NCBI GenBank assembly: GCA_945874815.1 | Contig: CAMCIE010000001.1 | Location: forward strand, 1-26,070 | Direction: 5' to 3' | Source: an uncultured Bacteroidales bacterium | GTDB taxonomy: Bacteria; Bacteroidota; Bacteroidia; Bacteroidales; UBA932 | DNA length: 26,070 nt | Part shown: positions 8,460-16,404 of the stretch, piece after piece | Layout: each line of letters opens with the position of its first letter | Numbering within the stretch: the stretch's first letter is position 1 | The notes under the pieces: generated by a model | What the model was told of the DNA's origin: nothing | Database searches by the model: none | Seen by the model: only the letters and a program-made list of their open reading frames with translations | Position numbers and translations under genes: made by a program

Positions 8460-9998
8460 ATGAAGCGTTTGTTTTACATTTTCACCGCATTTTTTCTGGC
8501 TGTCTCATGTGAGGCAAAGCCACAGACAGGACCAACTGAGAATGTTCCTCTTGAAGTGAATAAGACGGAATTTGAATTTGATGCCGATGGAGGAGAAGAT
8601 TCATTTGTGATAAAGGCAACGGAGAAGCCTTCGATTGTCGGAAGATATGACTGGTGTACAGTGAAATCATCAGCCTTTGAATCTCATTCGATGACCGTTT
8701 CGCTGACAGTTTCTGAAAACAAGACTGCCGATGAACGCAATGCTGATTTTTCCATTGTTTGCGGCAGTGAAAAGAAATATGTGAAGGTACATCAGGCAGG
8801 AAAGACGGTCGTGCCTGAGGATCCCGCTTCATTCCTTGACGAGCCGGCTTTGCCGGACAACAAGGCTATAGCTTTCGTGAAGAAACTCGGCTTCGGATGG
8901 AATCTTGGAAACCAGATGGATGCACAGAACAACGGTGTGTCCGGAGAGACATTCTGGGGCAATGCAAAATGTACTCAGGCGACGATGGATGGTATCAAGG
9001 CAAAGGGATTCTCGACTGTCCGCATCCCTGTGACCTGGATGGGACATATCGGAGCTGCTCCGGACTATAAGATTGAGGATGCATGGCTCGACCGTGTTGC
9101 CGAGATTGCCGGCTATGCAAAGAAGGCAGGTCTCAACGCTATTGTGAACATACACCATGACGACAGCCCTTCAGCTGGTTGGCTCTGCGTACACAAGGCT
9201 TCTGCCAATGCTGAGTACAAGGCTGAAATGTTCGCAAAATACACTGCAATGTGGAAACAGATTGCCGAGAAATTCAAAAACGAAGGTGAATGGCTGATTT
9301 TCGAAGGCTACAACGAGCTTCAGGACGGTAACTGGGGCTGGGGCGGCAACCTCACCGACGGTGGAAAGCAATATGCCATCATCAATGAACTCGCCCAGAC
9401 TTTCGTGACAACGGTGCGCTCCGTGGGCGGAGCCAATGCCGACCGCTATCTGAGTGTCCTCGGCTACTCTGCCAATCCGAGCTTCACCATGGAAAATCTT
9501 GCCCTTCCAGAGGACACTGCCAAAGACCGTCTGGTTGTTTCCGTCCATTTCTATGATCCGGGTTCCTATGCTCTCGGTCAGAATGACGCATATACCGAAT
9601 GGGGCCATACAGGTACTGCAGGAAAGAAGGATCCGAATCACAGCGAAAAGAATGTGATTGATACATTCAAGGCATTGAAAGAGAAATATATAGACAATAA
9701 CATTCCTTTGTATATCGGAGAATGCGGAGCTGTCAACCGCAGCGATGAGCGTGCGAAATCTTTCCAGAGATACTGGTTTGAGTTCATCTTCAAGGCTGCA
9801 AGGGCCTACGGCCTTTCTCCTGTCATCTGGGACAATGGAGCCAAGGGCACGGGCAACGAATCGTTCGGATTCATCAACCATTCAGACGGAAGCTATATCA
9901 ATGATTCCAAGCCTGTTCTGGATGTGGCGAAGAAGGCCTGGACCTCCACTGACTCCGCATATACCCTTAAATCTGTCTATGATAACGCACCGCTTTAG
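8460..9998 (+). CDS. GH5 (subfamily 4-like) endo-beta-1,4-glucanase/glucomannanase with BACON domain, lipoprotein
   Basis: The protein has 512 residues with lipobox LAVSC (Cys17). Residues ~30-112 fit a BACON domain: V-N-K-T-E-F-E-F-DADGG at the start, a central YDWCTV, and VHQAG at the end. The catalytic domain (~135-490) has hallmarks of GH5, most like GH5_4: GFGWNLGNQMDA, ETFWGN, GFSTVRIPVTW, NIHHDD, the acid/base Glu286 in FEGYNELQD and the nucleophile Glu421 in PLYIGECGA. GH5_4 members cut beta-1,4-glucan backbones, including xyloglucan, mixed-linkage glucan and glucomannan. In this setting, flanked by two GH26 mannanases, attack at glucosyl positions of glucomannan is the natural reading. 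Spacers are 6 bases before and 14 after, so it is in the same operon. Subfamily was judged by eye. Confidence 0.9.
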   Translation: MKRLFYIFTAFFLAVSCEAKPQTGPTENVPLEVNKTEFEFDADGGEDSFVIKATEKPSIVGRYDWCTVKSSAFESHSMTVSLTVSENKTADERNADFSIVCGSEKKYVKVHQAGKTVVPEDPASFLDEPALPDNKAIAFVKKLGFGWNLGNQMDAQNNGVSGETFWGNAKCTQATMDGIKAKGFSTVRIPVTWMGHIGAAPDYKIEDAWLDRVAEIAGYAKKAGLNAIVNIHHDDSPSAGWLCVHKASANAEYKAEMFAKYTAMWKQIAEKFKNEGEWLIFEGYNELQDGNWGWGGNLTDGGKQYAIINELAQTFVTTVRSVGGANADRYLSVLGYSANPSFTMENLALPEDTAKDRLVVSVHFYDPGSYALGQNDAYTEWGHTGTAGKKDPNHSEKNVIDTFKALKEKYIDNNIPLYIGECGAVNRSDERAKSFQRYWFEFIFKAARAYGLSPVIWDNGAKGTGNESFGFINHSDGSYINDSKPVLDVAKKAWTSTDSAYTLKSVYDNAPL

Positions 9999-10012
9999 TT
10001 TATAATGAAAAT

Positions 10013-11098
10013 ATGAAACCAACCCTAATTACAGCAACACTGGCAATCCTCGCCGTCTCCTGTACATCACAGGAAGGTCGCTTCGACGAAGGATCATCGG
10101 CCCTGATGGACCGCCTTCAGAGCACCATCGACAGCGGAGTGATAATGTACGGTCATCAGGACGACCTCATGTATGGTCACACCTGGAGAATCGAAAAGAA
10201 CGAGACGGAATTCCTGCGCTCGGATGTAAAGGATGTTTGCGGACATTATCCGGCTGTCTATGGTCTTGACCTTGGAGGCATAGAAATCGGTTCGGAGCAG
10301 AATCTGGACAACAACTATTTCTCGGCAATGCGCGCCTCTGCAATAGCGCATCACCTGCGCGGCGGCATCGTGACTTTCTCATGGCATCCGCGCAATCCTC
10401 TGACTGAGGGTGATGCATGGGATGTGTCTTCGAAGGAGGTTGTAGCTTCTGTCCTTGAAGGAGGCTGCCGTCATGAGCTTTTCATGGGATGGCTTGGCCG
10501 GGTGGCAGACTATTTCGAGTCATTCAAAACTCCTGATGGTCAGCTTGTTCCGATTGTTTTCCGTCCATGGCATGAGCACACCGGAAGCTGGTTCTGGTGG
10601 GGACGTGATTTGTGCACCGTGGAGCAGTATCAGGCTCTGTGGAAGATGACTTTTGATTATTTATGCGCCGAAAGAGGCCTGCACAACCTCATCTGGTCAT
10701 ATTCACCGGGAGCCGGTGGAATTACTGAGGAAATCTATATGGAAAGGTGGCCAGGTGATGAGATGGTGGATATGATAGGGGTGGACTGCTACCAGTATGG
10801 CTCGTCGGAAGACTTTGTCAGGGAGCTTCGCAATGCGCTTGACATAATGAAGAAGGTTGGGGCTGAAAGGAGCAAGATGATTGCTGTTACCGAGGCCGGC
10901 TTTGAAGGCATCCCTCAGGCGGACTGGTGGACAGCAACTCTTTATCCGGCTCTTAAGGACTATCCGTTGACCTATGTCCTTACATGGCGCAATGCCTGCG
11001 ACAAGCCGGAGCATTTCTATGCTCCATTCCAGGGACAGGCTTCCGCCGCCGACTTTGCTGCTTTTGCCGCCTTGCCTGGTGTGGGAATGATTGAGTAA
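10013..11098 (+). CDS. GH26 beta-mannanase, compact single-domain lipoprotein (possible mannobiose-forming type)
   Basis: The protein has 361 residues, lipobox LAVSC with Cys17, and then almost only the GH26 catalytic domain. Motifs are IMYGHQDD near residue 45, TFSWHPRNP around 121-129, IVFRPWHEHTGSWFWWG with acid/base Glu188, and MIAVTEAGF with nucleophile Glu294. It differs clearly from the other GH26 in the window (no Ig domain, different loops), so it is not a recent duplicate. In B. fragilis a GH26 gene of this kind directly precedes the mannosylglucose phosphorylase and transporter genes, and that enzyme is reported to release mannobiose in exo fashion. The same order here suggests a similar periplasmic role, producing disaccharides for the symporter. 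Family is secure; exo mode is inference. Confidence 0.92.
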   Translation: MKPTLITATLAILAVSCTSQEGRFDEGSSALMDRLQSTIDSGVIMYGHQDDLMYGHTWRIEKNETEFLRSDVKDVCGHYPAVYGLDLGGIEIGSEQNLDNNYFSAMRASAIAHHLRGGIVTFSWHPRNPLTEGDAWDVSSKEVVASVLEGGCRHELFMGWLGRVADYFESFKTPDGQLVPIVFRPWHEHTGSWFWWGRDLCTVEQYQALWKMTFDYLCAERGLHNLIWSYSPGAGGITEEIYMERWPGDEMVDMIGVDCYQYGSSEDFVRELRNALDIMKKVGAERSKMIAVTEAGFEGIPQADWWTATLYPALKDYPLTYVLTWRNACDKPEHFYAPFQGQASAADFAAFAALPGVGMIE

Positions 11099-11130
11099 TA
11101 ACAGAACAAATAATAAATATAAACCAAATT

Positions 11131-12291
11131 ATGAACTTCACAGAACGTTTGGAGTGGCTCAAGGCACAGCACGAGGCCCTCATAACAAGAAAGAATGAGC
11201 CTATAGAAGGCAATGGAGTTTACGAACGTTACAAAAACCCGATAATCACAGCTGAACACGCCCCTCTTTTCTGGCGTTATGACCTCAATCCTGAAACCAA
11301 TCCTTATCTGATGGAGCGTTTCGGCATACACGCGACAATGAACAGCGGTGCCATCAAATGGAACGGCAGATACGTTCTCGTCGTACGTGTGGAGGCTGCA
11401 GACCGCAAATCCTTCTTCGCTGTGGCAGAAAGCCCTAACGGAGTGGACAATTTCCGCTTCTGGGATCACCCTATCACAATGCCTGAATATGGTGAACCGG
11501 CAACAAACATCTACGACATGCGCCTTACAGCACACGAGGACGGCTGGATTTACGGTATCTTCTGCGTTGAGCGCAAAGACCCTTCAGCTGCTCCCGGTGA
11601 CCTTTCTTCAGCAGTCGCAGCGGCAGGTATCGCCCGCACAAAGGACCTCGTCAATTGGGAAAGGCTTCCAGACCTTAAGACCAAAACACAACAGCGCAAC
11701 GTGGTTCTTCATCCGGAGTTTGTAAACGGCAAATATGCTCTCTATACCCGCCCTCAGGACGGATTCATCGATACCGGAAACGGCGGAGGAATCGGCTGGG
11801 CTTTGGTTGACAGCATGGAAAATGCAGAGGTTACAGAAGAGACAATCATCAACAGCCGTTTCTACCACACAATCAAGGAGGTGAAGAACGGAGAGGGCCC
11901 TCATCCGATCAAGACTCCGAAGGGCTGGCTTCATCTGGCTCACGGCGTTCGCGGATGCGCTTCTGGACTCCGTTATGTTCTCTATATGTACATGACTTCC
12001 CTCGAAGATCCGACAAAAGTGATTGCTGATCCGGCAGGTTTCTTCATGGTACCGGAGGGAGAGGAATATATCGGCGACGTTATGAACGTGCTCTTTGCCA
12101 ACGGATGGATTGCTGACGAGGATGGCAAGGTCTTCATATACTATGCTTCTTCCGACACCCGCATGCACGTGGCGACATCGACGGTTGACCGCCTCGTTGA
12201 CTACTGCATGAACACGGCTCCGGACGGTCTGCGCACAGGTGAAACCGTACGCCGCCTCAACGAACTCATTGACCGCAACCTGGCACTGTAG
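11131..12291 (+). CDS. GH130 4-O-beta-D-mannosyl-D-glucose phosphorylase
   Basis: The protein has 386 residues and no signal peptide, so it is cytoplasmic. It matches the GH130 subfamily 1 enzyme of B. fragilis over its full length as far as I can recall: WRYDLNPETNPYLMERFG, VRVEAADRKSFFAVAESPNG, NIYDMRLTAHEDGWIYGIFC, QQRNVVLHPEF, HTIKEVKNGEGPHPIKTP and SSDTRMHVATSTVDRL. Asp129 in YDMR corresponds to the catalytic Asp131 of that enzyme. The reaction is phosphorolysis of beta-1,4-mannosyl-glucose to mannose 1-phosphate and glucose. The start ATG is preceded by an A-rich leader, usual in this phylum. It lies 32 bases after the GH26 gene and 111 before the symporter gene. Mannobiose- or mannooligosaccharide-phosphorylase activity (GH130_2) is less likely given the close resemblance to the subfamily 1 pattern. 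Confidence 0.93.
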   Translation: MNFTERLEWLKAQHEALITRKNEPIEGNGVYERYKNPIITAEHAPLFWRYDLNPETNPYLMERFGIHATMNSGAIKWNGRYVLVVRVEAADRKSFFAVAESPNGVDNFRFWDHPITMPEYGEPATNIYDMRLTAHEDGWIYGIFCVERKDPSAAPGDLSSAVAAAGIARTKDLVNWERLPDLKTKTQQRNVVLHPEFVNGKYALYTRPQDGFIDTGNGGGIGWALVDSMENAEVTEETIINSRFYHTIKEVKNGEGPHPIKTPKGWLHLAHGVRGCASGLRYVLYMYMTSLEDPTKVIADPAGFFMVPEGEEYIGDVMNVLFANGWIADEDGKVFIYYASSDTRMHVATSTVDRLVDYCMNTAPDGLRTGETVRRLNELIDRNLAL

Positions 12292-12296
12292 CTCAG

Positions 12297-12352
12297 ATGT
12301 CTCGACTACGCACTTCGTGCTGCGCTCGACATGACAATGGGGAGGCGCTCCC
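12297..12352. repeat. Two consecutive hairpins in the GH130-symporter spacer
   Basis: Six bases after the GH130 stop lies an imperfect stem-loop: ATGTCTCGA at 12297-12305 pairs with TCGACAT at 12326-12332 with a two-base bulge, and inside it GCAC-TTC-GTGC (12310-12320) closes. A second small hairpin follows, GGGAG-GCG-CTCCC at 12340-12352. Elements of the form TCTCGACT...GCTCGACATGAC look like dispersed intergenic repeats. No T-tract follows either stem. Confidence 0.6.
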
Positions 12353-12366
12353 TGACAAATTATTTC

Positions 12367-12374
12367 TACTTTTG
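12367..12374 (+). promoter_or_regulatory. Possible Bacteroides-type -7 box upstream of the symporter gene
   Basis: TACTTTTG fits the TAnnTTTG consensus and lies 28 bases before the symporter ATG, just downstream of the hairpin pair. No convincing -33 TTTG/TTG is found about 19-21 bases upstream, so a separate promoter for the symporter and GH94 genes is only suggested. Confidence 0.35.
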
Positions 12375-12402
12375 TGCTTCATAAACCTATAACCACATCA
12401 TA

Positions 12403-13845
12403 ATGGCAGATAAAATCAAATTCAGTGAAAAGATCGCTTATGCCCTCGGTGATGCAGCGGCGGGCGGAATAGTGTGGAAAGTGATGTCAATCGCATTTCC
12501 GCTTTTCTTTACGAACATTTTCGGACTCAGTTTTGCGGATGCAGCGATGCTGATGCTCGTTGCAAGGCTCTTCGACGTGGTCACCGACCCGGTGATGGGA
12601 AGTCTTGCAGACAGGACACAGTCCCGTTGGGGCACCTACCGCCCGTGGCTGATTTTCGGAGCCATCCCGCTCGGCCTGATCTTCGCCCTGCTGCTCTACA
12701 CTCCTGATTTCGGGCCAGTGGGCAAACGTATCTGGGCCTACACCCTTTATCTGCTCATGATGGCGGTTTATACTGCAGTGAACGTGCCTTACGGCTCCCT
12801 CCTGGGAGTGATGACCGATGATGACAACCAGAAGAACGAGTTCTCGTCCTACCGCATGGTGGGTGCCTATGCAATGGGCTTTGTCACCCTGCTTTCATTC
12901 CCTTACCTCCAGAAAATGGTGGGCGGTAGCGATGCGCACCAGTATGCGGTACTCGGAGCCATCCTCGGAGGCGTGGCTGCCATTCTTACTCTGATATGCG
13001 GATTCTTCACAAAGGAAAGGCTCAAACCGGTCCGTGCGGAGAAATATTCCTTCAAGCAGTTTGCCGACCTGTTCAAAAACAAGCCTTGGCTGATTCTGAC
13101 TGCTGCCGGAATCTGCACCAACTTCTTCAATGGTTTCCGCTATGCAGTTGTGGGCTATATGATTGACTATTGTCTTGACGGGAATGTGACCGTTGGTTCG
13201 CTCATCATCAACTACACCGTCCTGATGGCCTTCGGTGAGGTTACCTGCATGATATTCGGAGGGCTTTCACCGAAATTCACCACCATCGTCGGTTCGAAGA
13301 GGGGCGCATTCATCGGAGCTTCGATTATATGTATCGTCACCTCCGTGTTGTTCTTCTTCATCCCGATGGATCCTTCCTATATATGGGTGATGGTCGGTAT
13401 GGTTATCCTTACTTCCATGGGTATCGGCCTGTATTCCCCACTTCTCTGGTCCATGTATTCTGATGTTGCCGACTATGCCACCGAAACCTTCGGTACATCT
13501 TCAACCGGCCTTATTTTCTCGTCAGGAACAATGGCCCAGAAGCTTGGAACTGCGATTTCCGGCTCGCTCATAGCCCTTATGCTCGGCCTGGCAGGTGCCA
13601 ATATGATTACAGATGCAATGGGCAACACCACCATCGACCCGGCATCCGTAACCGACTCTGTCCGCACCATGGTGTGGTCGCTCTTCTCGCTCATACCTGC
13701 TGCCATTGCCGTCATCATGGGGCTTCTGGCCTATATCTTCCCAATCAGGAAGCAGATGAACCCGATGCAGACCAGAAAGGTCATCATCATCGCCGTTGTC
13801 CTTGCAGTGCTTGCTGCAGCTTGTTTCCTTCTTCCTAAAATATAA
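12403..13845 (+). CDS. GPH-family (MelB-like) disaccharide:cation symporter
   Basis: The protein has 480 residues with about twelve hydrophobic segments, in the inner membrane. The N-terminus KFSEKIAYALGDAAAGGIVW and the motif R-L-F-D-V-V-T-D-P-V-M-G (residues 55-66) are signatures of the glycoside-pentoside-hexuronide family. Asp58 and Asp62 occupy the places of the cation-binding Asp55 and Asp59 of E. coli MelB, so Na+- or H+-coupled uptake is likely. A cytoplasmic-loop motif GSLADRTQSRWGTYRPW follows. By position, between a mannosylglucose phosphorylase and a cellobiose phosphorylase, it should bring beta-1,4-linked disaccharides (Man-Glc, Man-Man, Glc-Glc) into the cytoplasm. The gene ends 25 bases before the GH94 gene. 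Family is secure; substrate is inferred from context. Confidence 0.9.
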   Translation: MADKIKFSEKIAYALGDAAAGGIVWKVMSIAFPLFFTNIFGLSFADAAMLMLVARLFDVVTDPVMGSLADRTQSRWGTYRPWLIFGAIPLGLIFALLLYTPDFGPVGKRIWAYTLYLLMMAVYTAVNVPYGSLLGVMTDDDNQKNEFSSYRMVGAYAMGFVTLLSFPYLQKMVGGSDAHQYAVLGAILGGVAAILTLICGFFTKERLKPVRAEKYSFKQFADLFKNKPWLILTAAGICTNFFNGFRYAVVGYMIDYCLDGNVTVGSLIINYTVLMAFGEVTCMIFGGLSPKFTTIVGSKRGAFIGASIICIVTSVLFFFIPMDPSYIWVMVGMVILTSMGIGLYSPLLWSMYSDVADYATETFGTSSTGLIFSSGTMAQKLGTAISGSLIALMLGLAGANMITDAMGNTTIDPASVTDSVRTMVWSLFSLIPAAIAVIMGLLAYIFPIRKQMNPMQTRKVIIIAVVLAVLAAACFLLPKI

Positions 13846-13870
13846 AACTATAAAAACAAAAACCTGAACC

Positions 13871-16294
13871 ATGTCTGACACACAATTTGGACATTTCGAT
13901 GACTCGTCGAGAGAATATGTAATCACAAATCCCGCGACTCCATGGCCGTGGATAAATTACCTCGGAAATGACGGATTCTTCTCCCTCATTTCACAGACCG
14001 CCGGCGGATACTGCTTCTACAAGGATGCAAAATTCCGCAGAATCCTCCGCTACCGCTACAACGGTGTTCCGATGGATGCCGGAGGACGCTATTTCTATAT
14101 CAATGACGGCGGCTGCATCTGGTCTCCGGGATGGAAACCCGTGCGCACCCCTCTGGATTTCTATGAATGTCGTCACGGAATGGGATATACCCGCATCAGC
14201 GGCCAGAAAAATTCTCTCAAGGCTGAAACGCTTTTCTTCGTGCCTCTTGGAGCCAATTGTGAAATCCACAAGCTTACCCTGAGCAATGTGGGAGATGCTC
14301 CAAAGACATTCACCCTCTTCTCTTTCGTGGAGTGGTGCCTGTGGAACGGTGCTTCGGATATGGAGAATTTCCAGCGCAATCTTTCGACAGGTGAGGTCGA
14401 GATCCATGGTTCAGCTATTTACCATAAAACCGAATACAAGGAAAGGCGCAATCATTTTGCCTTCTATGCTGTCAACAGCGAAATAGACGGTTTCGACACA
14501 GACAGGAGTTCTTTCCTCGGAGCATACAATGGCTTTGATACTCCTGCCGTGGTTTCAGAGGGTCGTTCACGCAACAGTGTGGCACACGGATGGTGTCCTG
14601 TCGCTTCGCACAGCAAGACCATCACCCTCGCTCCGGGAGAGAGCACGAGTCTGATCTTCATCCTCGGTTATGTGGAAAATCCTCAGGAGGAGAAATTCGT
14701 CGAAGGCGGCCTTGTCAACAGGGCCAGGGCTGAGGAACTCATTGCCCGTTTCGACACTGTAGAGAAGGCGGACAAGGCATTCGCAGAACTCGGCGCTTAC
14801 TGGGATGACCTGCTCGGACGTTTCTGCGTTTCGACTCCGGACGAAAAGGTGGACAGGATGGTCAACATCTGGAACCAGTACCAGTGCATGGTCACATTCA
14901 ACATGTCGCGTTCCGCATCGTTCTTCGAGAGTGGAATCGGCCGAGGAATGGGATTCAGGGATTCGAACCAGGACCTTGTGGGGTTTGTGCATCAGATTCC
15001 GGGACGCGCGAGAGAGAGAATCATAGACATTGCTTCCACCCAGTTCCCTGACGGTGGCTGCTACCATCAGTACCAACCGCTTACAAAGAGGGGCAACAAT
15101 GATATCGGAGGCGGATTCAATGACGACCCGCTCTGGCTCATCTTCGGAACCGTGGCCTATTTGCGCGAGACAGGTGACTTCAGCATCTTGGATGAGATGG
15201 TGCCTTTCGACAACCAGCCTGGAAGCGAGAAGACTCTGATGCATCATCTTACCGTTTCGTTCGACCATGTTCTGAACAATCTCGGGCCTCACGGTCTGCC
15301 GCTCATAGGGCGCGCTGACTGGAACGACTGCCTCAATCTGAACTGTTTCTCCAATGACCCGAATGAGTCTTTCCAGACAACCGAGAACAATTCTGAGGGC
15401 AGCAAAGCAGAGTCTCTGATGATTGCCGGCCAGTTCGTCGTCTGCGGAAACGAGTACATCGAGCTTTGTCGTGAACTTGGCTTGAAGGATGAGGCTGAAA
15501 GGGCATCCAAAGCGGTTGAGGCGATGTCCGAAGCTGTCGAGAAATACGGATGGGATGGCAGTTGGTACCTCAGGGCCTACGATTTCTTCGGCAACAAGGT
15601 GGGCAGCCAGGAGAACGAGGAGGGCAAGATATTCATCGAGTCCCAGGGCTGGTGCTCAATGGCGGGCATAGGTCGCGACAAGGGCATGGTGGATATGGCG
15701 CTTGATTCGGTGAAGGAGCGTCTCGACTGCGAGCATGGCATCGTGCTGAACAATCCTCCTTTCACGAAGTATTACATTGAGTATGGCGAGATTTCCACAT
15801 ATCCTTCCGGTTATAAGGAAAATGCCGGCATTTTCTGCCACAACAACCCGTGGGTTATCATCGGAGAGGCTCTTGCTGGCCGAAGCGAGGATGCATGGGA
15901 GCATTGGAGGAAGATCTGCCCGGCCTACATCAAGGACCAGCAGTTGCACACGGTCGAGCCTTATGTCTATTCCCAGATGATTGCCGGAAAGGATGCCGCA
16001 AGGCCAGGCGAGGCAAAGAACAGCTGGCTCACCGGCACCGCTGCGTGGAACTGGTACACAATCAGCGAGTTCCTGCTCGGCGTCAAGCCGCGCTTCGGAG
16101 GTCTGCTTCTGGAGCCTCTGCTTCCTGAGGGTTGGGATGCTTATCATGTACACCGTGCCTTCCGTGATGCGGTCTATGAAATCGACATCCGCCGCGGCTC
16201 AGCCGAAAGTCTCACACTCGACGGCCAGCCCCTCTCCGGCCGCCTCGTGCCATACGCACCTGGCCATCACACCGTGGTGCTGACCATCGCCTGA
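13871..16294 (+). CDS. GH94 cellobiose phosphorylase
   Basis: The protein has 807 residues and no signal peptide, so it is cytoplasmic. Length and sequence fit cellobiose phosphorylases rather than the longer (~980-residue) cellodextrin phosphorylases. The N-terminal beta-sandwich part begins [20 protein letters not shown] and includes YNDG-type segment YFYINDGG. The (alpha/alpha)6 catalytic part contains [22 protein letters not shown] (residues ~347-368) and [13 protein letters not shown], where Asp486 (the WND Asp) corresponds to the catalytic Asp490 of the Cellvibrio gilvus enzyme. It converts cellobiose plus phosphate to glucose 1-phosphate plus glucose. Here the cellobiose would come from consecutive glucosyl units of glucomannan. 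It is the last gene of the PUL proper. Other GH94 specificities with a different second sugar cannot be excluded by eye. Confidence 0.92.
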   Translation: MSDTQFGHFDDSSREYVITNPATPWPWINYLGNDGFFSLISQTAGGYCFYKDAKFRRILRYRYNGVPMDAGGRYFYINDGGCIWSPGWKPVRTPLDFYECRHGMGYTRISGQKNSLKAETLFFVPLGANCEIHKLTLSNVGDAPKTFTLFSFVEWCLWNGASDMENFQRNLSTGEVEIHGSAIYHKTEYKERRNHFAFYAVNSEIDGFDTDRSSFLGAYNGFDTPAVVSEGRSRNSVAHGWCPVASHSKTITLAPGESTSLIFILGYVENPQEEKFVEGGLVNRARAEELIARFDTVEKADKAFAELGAYWDDLLGRFCVSTPDEKVDRMVNIWNQYQCMVTFNMSRSASFFESGIGRGMGFRDSNQDLVGFVHQIPGRARERIIDIASTQFPDGGCYHQYQPLTKRGNNDIGGGFNDDPLWLIFGTVAYLRETGDFSILDEMVPFDNQPGSEKTLMHHLTVSFDHVLNNLGPHGLPLIGRADWNDCLNLNCFSNDPNESFQTTENNSEGSKAESLMIAGQFVVCGNEYIELCRELGLKDEAERASKAVEAMSEAVEKYGWDGSWYLRAYDFFGNKVGSQENEEGKIFIESQGWCSMAGIGRDKGMVDMALDSVKERLDCEHGIVLNNPPFTKYYIEYGEISTYPSGYKENAGIFCHNNPWVIIGEALAGRSEDAWEHWRKICPAYIKDQQLHTVEPYVYSQMIAGKDAARPGEAKNSWLTGTAAWNWYTISEFLLGVKPRFGGLLLEPLLPEGWDAYHVHRAFRDAVYEIDIRRGSAESLTLDGQPLSGRLVPYAPGHHTVVLTIA

Positions 16295-16305
16295 ATTCCT
16301 TCGTC

Positions 16306-16345
16306 ATGCCCGACCTGACCGGGCATCCCACGGGATGGCATCCCG
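16306..16345. repeat. Overlapping hairpins after the GH94 gene
   Basis: ATGCCCG (16306-16312) and CGGGCAT (16320-16326) form a 7-bp stem with a seven-base loop. Directly after, CGGGATG-G-CATCCCG (16331-16345) is a perfect dyad around one base, and CATCCC at 16324-16329 can pair instead with GGGATG at 16332-16337, so alternative folds compete. The form GTCATGCCCGACCTGACCGGGCATC is that of widespread intergenic palindromes. No T-tract follows; the kinase promoter begins 12 bases downstream. It marks the end of the PUL operon and may stabilise or end its transcript. Confidence 0.65.
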
Positions 16346-16356
16346 GAAGAATTCTC

Positions 16357-16386
16357 TTGGTTTCAAATTAAAGATTCCTAAATTTG
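16357..16386 (+). promoter_or_regulatory. Bacteroides-type promoter of the sensor kinase gene
   Basis: TTG at 16357-16359 (-33 position) is separated by 19 bases from TAAATTTG at 16379-16386, which matches the -7 consensus TAnnTTTG exactly. Both spacing and sequence fit the sigma-70-type promoter of Bacteroides. Transcription would begin a few bases past 16386, shortly before the GTG codon at 16405. Confidence 0.6.
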
Positions 16387-16404
16387 CAAAAACGTCATCA
16401 AACT

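Noticed and set aside
9171..9881. 236-codon open frame on the - strand inside the GH5 gene
   Set aside because: It lies fully opposite a well-supported catalytic domain, has no recognisable motif, and is explained by codon bias of the + strand gene.
14567..15292. 241-codon open frame on the - strand inside the GH94 gene
   Set aside because: Antisense to conserved GH94 sequence, no domain pattern, no promoter-like box before it.
16384..16404. TTG at 16384 as start of the sensor kinase
   Set aside because: It forms the end of a -7 box with correct -33 spacing, so it would not be within the transcript; GTG 16405 keeps the signal peptide intact.
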